Assembly (NCBI GenBank): GCA_910579485.1
Contig: CAJTVO010000010.1
Location: 1-8,232 of the forward strand
DNA from: an uncultured Oscillospiraceae bacterium
GTDB lineage: Bacteria > Bacillota > Clostridia > Oscillospirales > Oscillospiraceae
DNA length: 8,232 nt
Direction of reading: 5' to 3'
The notes under the pieces are model-generated. The model saw only the letters and a list, made by a program, of their open reading frames with translations, did no database searches and had not been told where the DNA came from. The position numbers were made by a program, and so were the translations under genes. Shown here in pieces: positions 5,495 to 8,232 of this stretch (positions are counted from its first letter, which is position 1; each line of letters opens with the position of its first letter).

Positions 5495-6121
5495 ATGGAG
5501 ATACAACGAATCGACAGCTATACCGACCCCCGTTTTCCCCGGGAGGTGCTGTACCAGCACGGCGCTTTTTTGGTGGACGGTGCGCCCTGGTCCTTCCGAG
5601 TGATCTCGGACCACGAGGCCGAAGTCACCGGGGAGGGCCTGACCCGGGAGACGCTGGCAGAGGCGGCGGAGGACTTTCGCTTTTACGCCCAACATATCAC
5701 CACATTTTATAATGAAGCGGGCGCGTGCCTCCTGGAGCTGCCGCCCGTAGAGCGCCGGGAGGTGGAGATTGACCTTCTCCAGCCCTCCCAGTTTTCTGTA
5801 GACCGGGAGAAGTGCGCCGCAGTGGGGCATTTTATCCATACCGCAGCTGATATCGTGGTTCCGGTGACAACGCTGGAGGACGGCTCGCTGTGTGTGCTGG
5901 ACGGCCATACCCGGCTGTATGAGGCATGGAGGCGGGGAATCACTACGGCGATGGTGATTGACGTTCCCGGCTGGGAGGGGATAGCAGGCTTTGCCGCCGA
6001 AGCCCGGAAGCGGGGCATTTACCATATCCGTGACATGGCCTTCTACAGTCCGGAGGAGCAGAAGGAAAAATGGCACGACTGGTGCGACGCTTACTTTGCC
6101 GCCCAACAGGAGGCTGAATAG
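5495..6121 (+). CDS. ParB/sulfiredoxin-fold domain protein, function unknown
   Basis: This is a 208-residue protein with no signal peptide or membrane segment. The C-terminal half resembles a ParB N-terminal (ParBc/Srx) domain. VEIDLLQPSQFSVD (near 89-102) corresponds to the 'i.i..l.p..f.ld' strand. Then come VVPVTTLEDGSLCVLDGHTR (121-140, with DGHTR at 136-140) and LYEAWRRGITTAMVIDV, equivalent to ParB's 'l.dG.hRl.Aa...g...ip..v'. The classic ParB helix-turn-helix and dimerisation domains are absent, so it is not a chromosome-partition ParB. The first 80 residues, containing YQHGAFLVDG and FRFYAQHITTFYNEAG, are a separate domain I do not recognise. The fold is used by nucleases, CTPases and sulfiredoxin; which applies is unknown. 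AGGAGA at 5480-5485 supports the start. murF follows after 21 bp, so the two are probably cotranscribed. Confidence 0.7.
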   Translation: MEIQRIDSYTDPRFPREVLYQHGAFLVDGAPWSFRVISDHEAEVTGEGLTRETLAEAAEDFRFYAQHITTFYNEAGACLLELPPVERREVEIDLLQPSQFSVDREKCAAVGHFIHTAADIVVPVTTLEDGSLCVLDGHTRLYEAWRRGITTAMVIDVPGWEGIAGFAAEARKRGIYHIRDMAFYSPEEQKEKWHDWCDAYFAAQQEAE

Positions 6122-6142
6122 AAGGACAGGAGGAGCACGACC

Positions 6143-7519
6143 ATGACCCCCACCACAACCGCTCAGATCTGCGCCGCCGTACAGGGCGTCCTGTTTGGCA
6201 GCGAACAGACCGTTATCACTGGCATTTCCACCGACAGCCGCACCATTGCCCCGGGGGAGTGGTTCGTCCCCCTGACCGGGGAGCGGTTCGACGGCCACGA
6301 CTATATCCCCATGGCTCTGGAGAAGGGCGCGGCGGGCTGCTTCTGCACCCGTCTGCCCCGCGAGACCGGGGAGGACCGGGTCTATATTCTGGTGGAGGAT
6401 ACCAAGCGGGCCCTCCGTGATCTTGCGGCCTGGTACCGGAACCAATTCGACATCCCCATCGTCCAGATCACCGGCAGCATGGGGAAGACCACCTTCAAGG
6501 AGCTGCTGGCGGGCATCCTCTCCCAGCGCTATAACACCCTCAAAACCCCCGGCAACCTCAACGGCGACATCGGCGCGCCCCTGACCATGCTGTCCCTTTC
6601 ACCGGAGCATCAGGCGGCGGTGATCGAGACGGGGATGGACGAGTTCGGCCAGATCCGCTGGCTGGGCCAGGCCATCCGTCCGGACGCGGCGGTGATCACC
6701 ATCATCGACGACGTCCATCTCTCCCATTTCAGCAGCCGGGAGGACATCCTGCGGGCCAAGGCGGAGATTCTGGAGAACCTTCGTCCCGGCGGCCTGGCGG
6801 TGCTCAACGGGGACGACGTGCTACTCAACACCCTCCAGCCAAAGTGCGATACCGTCCGCTGCGGCCGTTCGGAGACCTGCGCCGTCCGCATCACGGAGCT
6901 GGAGGACCTTGGCCTGGAGGGGGTGCGCTGCACGGTGGTAACGGACCAGGAGACCTATCCGCTGACCATCCCCGCTCCCGGCGTCCACATGGCGCTGCTG
7001 TCTGCCCTGGCGGTGGCCGTGGCGGAGCGCCTTGGCCTGACGGAGGAGGAGATCGTCCAGGGGGTGGCCTCCTACGCCCCGGCGGACAACCGCCTGCGGG
7101 TGGAGCATCTTCCCGGCAACCGGGTGATGATCAACGACAGCTATAACGCCAACCCCCGCTCCGTCCGGGCGGATGTGGCCATTCTGGCCCAGCATAAGGG
7201 AGGCAAGCGGATCGCCATGCTGGGCGACATGACGGAGCTGGGCGCCGCGGAGGCGCCGGGCCACCAGTCGGTAGGGGAGCTGGTGGGACAGCTGGGGATC
7301 GACATCCTGCTGGCCGTGGGCCCCCGGAGCAAGGAGTACATGGTCCCCGCCGCCCAGGCGGCGGGCTGTGCCGAGGTCCGCTGGTACCCCGACCGCGAAG
7401 CGGTCAAGCACGACCTCCTGGACCTCTTTGCCCCCGGGGACGCGCTCCTGCTGAAAGCCTCCCACTTCTTTGGCCGGTTTGACCTGATGGCGGACTTTTT
7501 GCGGGAGTATCCGTTCTGA
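6143..7519 (+). CDS. murF: UDP-N-acetylmuramoyl-tripeptide--D-alanyl-D-alanine ligase
   Basis: MurF joins D-Ala-D-Ala to the UDP-MurNAc-tripeptide using ATP, the last cytoplasmic step of the peptidoglycan pentapeptide precursor. At 458 residues it has full Mur-ligase length. The N-terminal substrate domain shows STDSR (29-33) and FVPLTGERFDGHDYI (41-55). The P-loop is TGSMGKTTFKE (110-120, Lys115). TPGNLNGDIGAPLTML (135-150) and the ETGMDEFGQI block (162-171) follow. The central DDVHLSHFSSREDILRAKAEI contains the conserved His and Lys. The C-terminal domain starts at NDSYNANPRS (331-340) and includes LGDMTELG. Near the end, KASHFFG replaces the more usual KGSR-like motif. AGGAGG at 6128-6133, 9 nt upstream, fixes the start. 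It lies 21 bp after the ParB-like gene rather than in a dcw cluster. Confidence 0.97.
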   Translation: MTPTTTAQICAAVQGVLFGSEQTVITGISTDSRTIAPGEWFVPLTGERFDGHDYIPMALEKGAAGCFCTRLPRETGEDRVYILVEDTKRALRDLAAWYRNQFDIPIVQITGSMGKTTFKELLAGILSQRYNTLKTPGNLNGDIGAPLTMLSLSPEHQAAVIETGMDEFGQIRWLGQAIRPDAAVITIIDDVHLSHFSSREDILRAKAEILENLRPGGLAVLNGDDVLLNTLQPKCDTVRCGRSETCAVRITELEDLGLEGVRCTVVTDQETYPLTIPAPGVHMALLSALAVAVAERLGLTEEEIVQGVASYAPADNRLRVEHLPGNRVMINDSYNANPRSVRADVAILAQHKGGKRIAMLGDMTELGAAEAPGHQSVGELVGQLGIDILLAVGPRSKEYMVPAAQAAGCAEVRWYPDREAVKHDLLDLFAPGDALLLKASHFFGRFDLMADFLREYPF

Positions 7520-7628
7520 CCGGCGGCATGTATCTCCCTCCAGCCGGGGGCCGCGCGGGTCCCGGGCTGTCAAATCGAAACGACTTGCCATGCCGCGAGG
7601 CGCGCGGCAGAGAAAATAGGTATCGACA
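7520..7628 (+). promoter_or_regulatory. Leader region of the ABC-F gene with two hairpins and a shared motif
   Basis: This 109-bp gap holds two GC-rich hairpins. The first has arms 7541-7548 and 7561-7569 with one bulged base; the second has arms TGCCGCG 7591-7597 and CGCGGCA 7603-7609 with a 5-nt loop. Neither is followed by a T-tract, so neither looks like a simple terminator. The second hairpin overlaps the motif shared with the tsaE leader (7599-7615). An open frame from an ATG at 7528 runs 34 codons and ends in a TGA at 7630-7632 that overlaps the ABC-F start. I see no convincing promoter, so expression may come from murF read-through. Confidence 0.45.
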
Positions 7629-8232
7629 ATGATAGAAATCAGTGTAAGCAATGTAAAAAAATCCTTTGAAATAGGAAACAACATCCTGGACGGCATCACC
7701 TTCCAGGTCGAGACCGGAGAGCGCGTGGGCCTCCTGGGCCGCAACGGCGCGGGCAAATCCACCCTCTTCCGGATCCTCACCGGCGAGCTGGAGCCCGACG
7801 AGGGCGGCGTCGCCATCGCCAAAAACAGCCGCATCGGCCTGATCTCCCAGATCCCGGTCTATCCGGCGGGCTATACCGTGGAGGACGTCCTCCATACCGC
7901 CTTCGCCCGGCACCAAAAGCTGGCGGAGGAGATGGAGAAATTAGCCGCCGCCATGGCGGCAGGGGACAGCAGCGAGCAGACCCTGCGCCGCTACGGCGAG
8001 CTCTCCACCAAATTTGAGGGCATCGGCGGCTACGATACGGACACCGCCGTAGACAAGGTGGCCAACGGCCTGTCCATTCCCCCGGAAATGCGGGCCCAGC
8101 CCTTCGACAGCCTGTCCGGCGGGGAGAAGACGAGAGTGAATCTGGGCCGCCTCATCCTGGAGGATACCGACATCCTTCTTCTGGACGAGCCAACCAACCA
8201 CCTGGACCTCCACGCCGTGGAGTGGCTGGGGG
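7629..8232 (+). CDS. ABC-F family ATPase, N-terminal part (runs off the window)
   Basis: 201 complete codons are visible; the gene continues beyond the window. The first nucleotide-binding domain is nearly complete: Walker A GRNGAGKST (37-45), a Q-loop Gln near 74, signature LSGGEKTRV (162-170), Walker B ILLLDEP (182-188) and the NHLD D-loop (190-193). The DEPTNHLDLHAVEWL ending and the lack of any membrane segment identify an ABC-F protein. These are soluble twin-ATPase factors that act on the ribosome, either as translation factors (EttA-like) or antibiotic-resistance factors. Between the Q-loop and signature, a charged helical stretch (94-130) is typical. The inter-domain linker that would separate the subgroups is missing. 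The ATG at 7629 is chosen because MIEISVSNVKKSFE fits the family start. The Shine-Dalgarno is weak (AGG at 7618-7620), unlike most genes here. Confidence 0.92.
   Translation, partial: MIEISVSNVKKSFEIGNNILDGITFQVETGERVGLLGRNGAGKSTLFRILTGELEPDEGGVAIAKNSRIGLISQIPVYPAGYTVEDVLHTAFARHQKLAEEMEKLAAAMAAGDSSEQTLRRYGELSTKFEGIGGYDTDTAVDKVANGLSIPPEMRAQPFDSLSGGEKTRVNLGRLILEDTDILLLDEPTNHLDLHAVEWLG

Noticed and set aside
5465..6445. Reverse open frame of 326 codons opposite the ParB-like gene and the start of murF
   Set aside because: It spans two real genes and their junction, has no domain, and its existence follows from high GC content.
7541..7609. Hairpins after murF as an intrinsic terminator
   Set aside because: Both stems are GC-rich but followed by A-rich sequence, not T runs. 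They are better described as leader structure of the next gene.
6821..7834. Reverse open frame of 337 codons opposite murF and the ABC-F gene
   Set aside because: It crosses the intergenic leader and two well-supported forward genes, with no recognisable product.
1..8232. CRISPR array, tRNA or rRNA genes, toxin-antitoxin or other defence system
   Set aside because: I looked for regularly spaced repeats, tRNA-like clover leaves and typical defence gene families and saw none in this window.

Overview
The window comes from a GC-rich Firmicute, most likely a gut clostridium of the Oscillospiraceae type (Flavonifractor / Lawsonibacter / Intestinimonas-like). This is inferred from strong AGGAGG-type ribosome binding sites, a perfect HrcA/CIRCE operator, Firmicute-style gene content and high GC in coding regions. 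No 16S or other species-level marker is present, so the genus is a guess.

Layout from left to right. (1) Positions 1-380 are the right-hand end of an IS3-family (IS150-like) insertion sequence: the C-terminal end of its transposase, two strong hairpins and a recognisable right terminal inverted repeat. (2) Positions 494-2419 form a forward housekeeping unit: a promoter, then tsaE and tsaB (two proteins of the t6A tRNA-modification machinery, overlapping by 4 bp), then upp (uracil phosphoribosyltransferase). (3) A small forward lipoprotein gene follows (2517-2843). It ends at a perfect 17-bp hairpin that also serves the converging reverse operon. (4) The reverse operon (2920-4719) has its own good promoter. 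It encodes an AraC-type regulator with a GyrI-like ligand-binding domain and, 3 bp downstream, a cytoplasmic transglutaminase-like cysteine hydrolase. (5) hsp20 (4856-5290, reverse) encodes a small heat-shock chaperone with its own terminator. Its upstream region is AT-rich and contains a perfect CIRCE operator. (6) Diverging from hsp20 is a forward unit: a ParB/sulfiredoxin-fold protein of unknown function, then murF (last cytoplasmic step of peptidoglycan precursor synthesis). A 109-bp leader with hairpins follows, then the first 201 codons of an ABC-F ATPase that runs off the window.

Most of the window is ordinary core metabolism and stress response. The observations most worth a second look are four. 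First, the CIRCE operator lies between hsp20 and a ParB-like/murF unit whose candidate promoters overlap. Second, tsaE and the ABC-F gene, which are unrelated and 7 kb apart, share an almost identical 17-nt leader motif just before their start codons. Third, the AraC-GyrI regulator is paired with a transglutaminase-like enzyme. Fourth, a possible 34-codon leader reading frame overlaps the ABC-F start codon. I did not find a clearly novel defence, mobile or RNA system.
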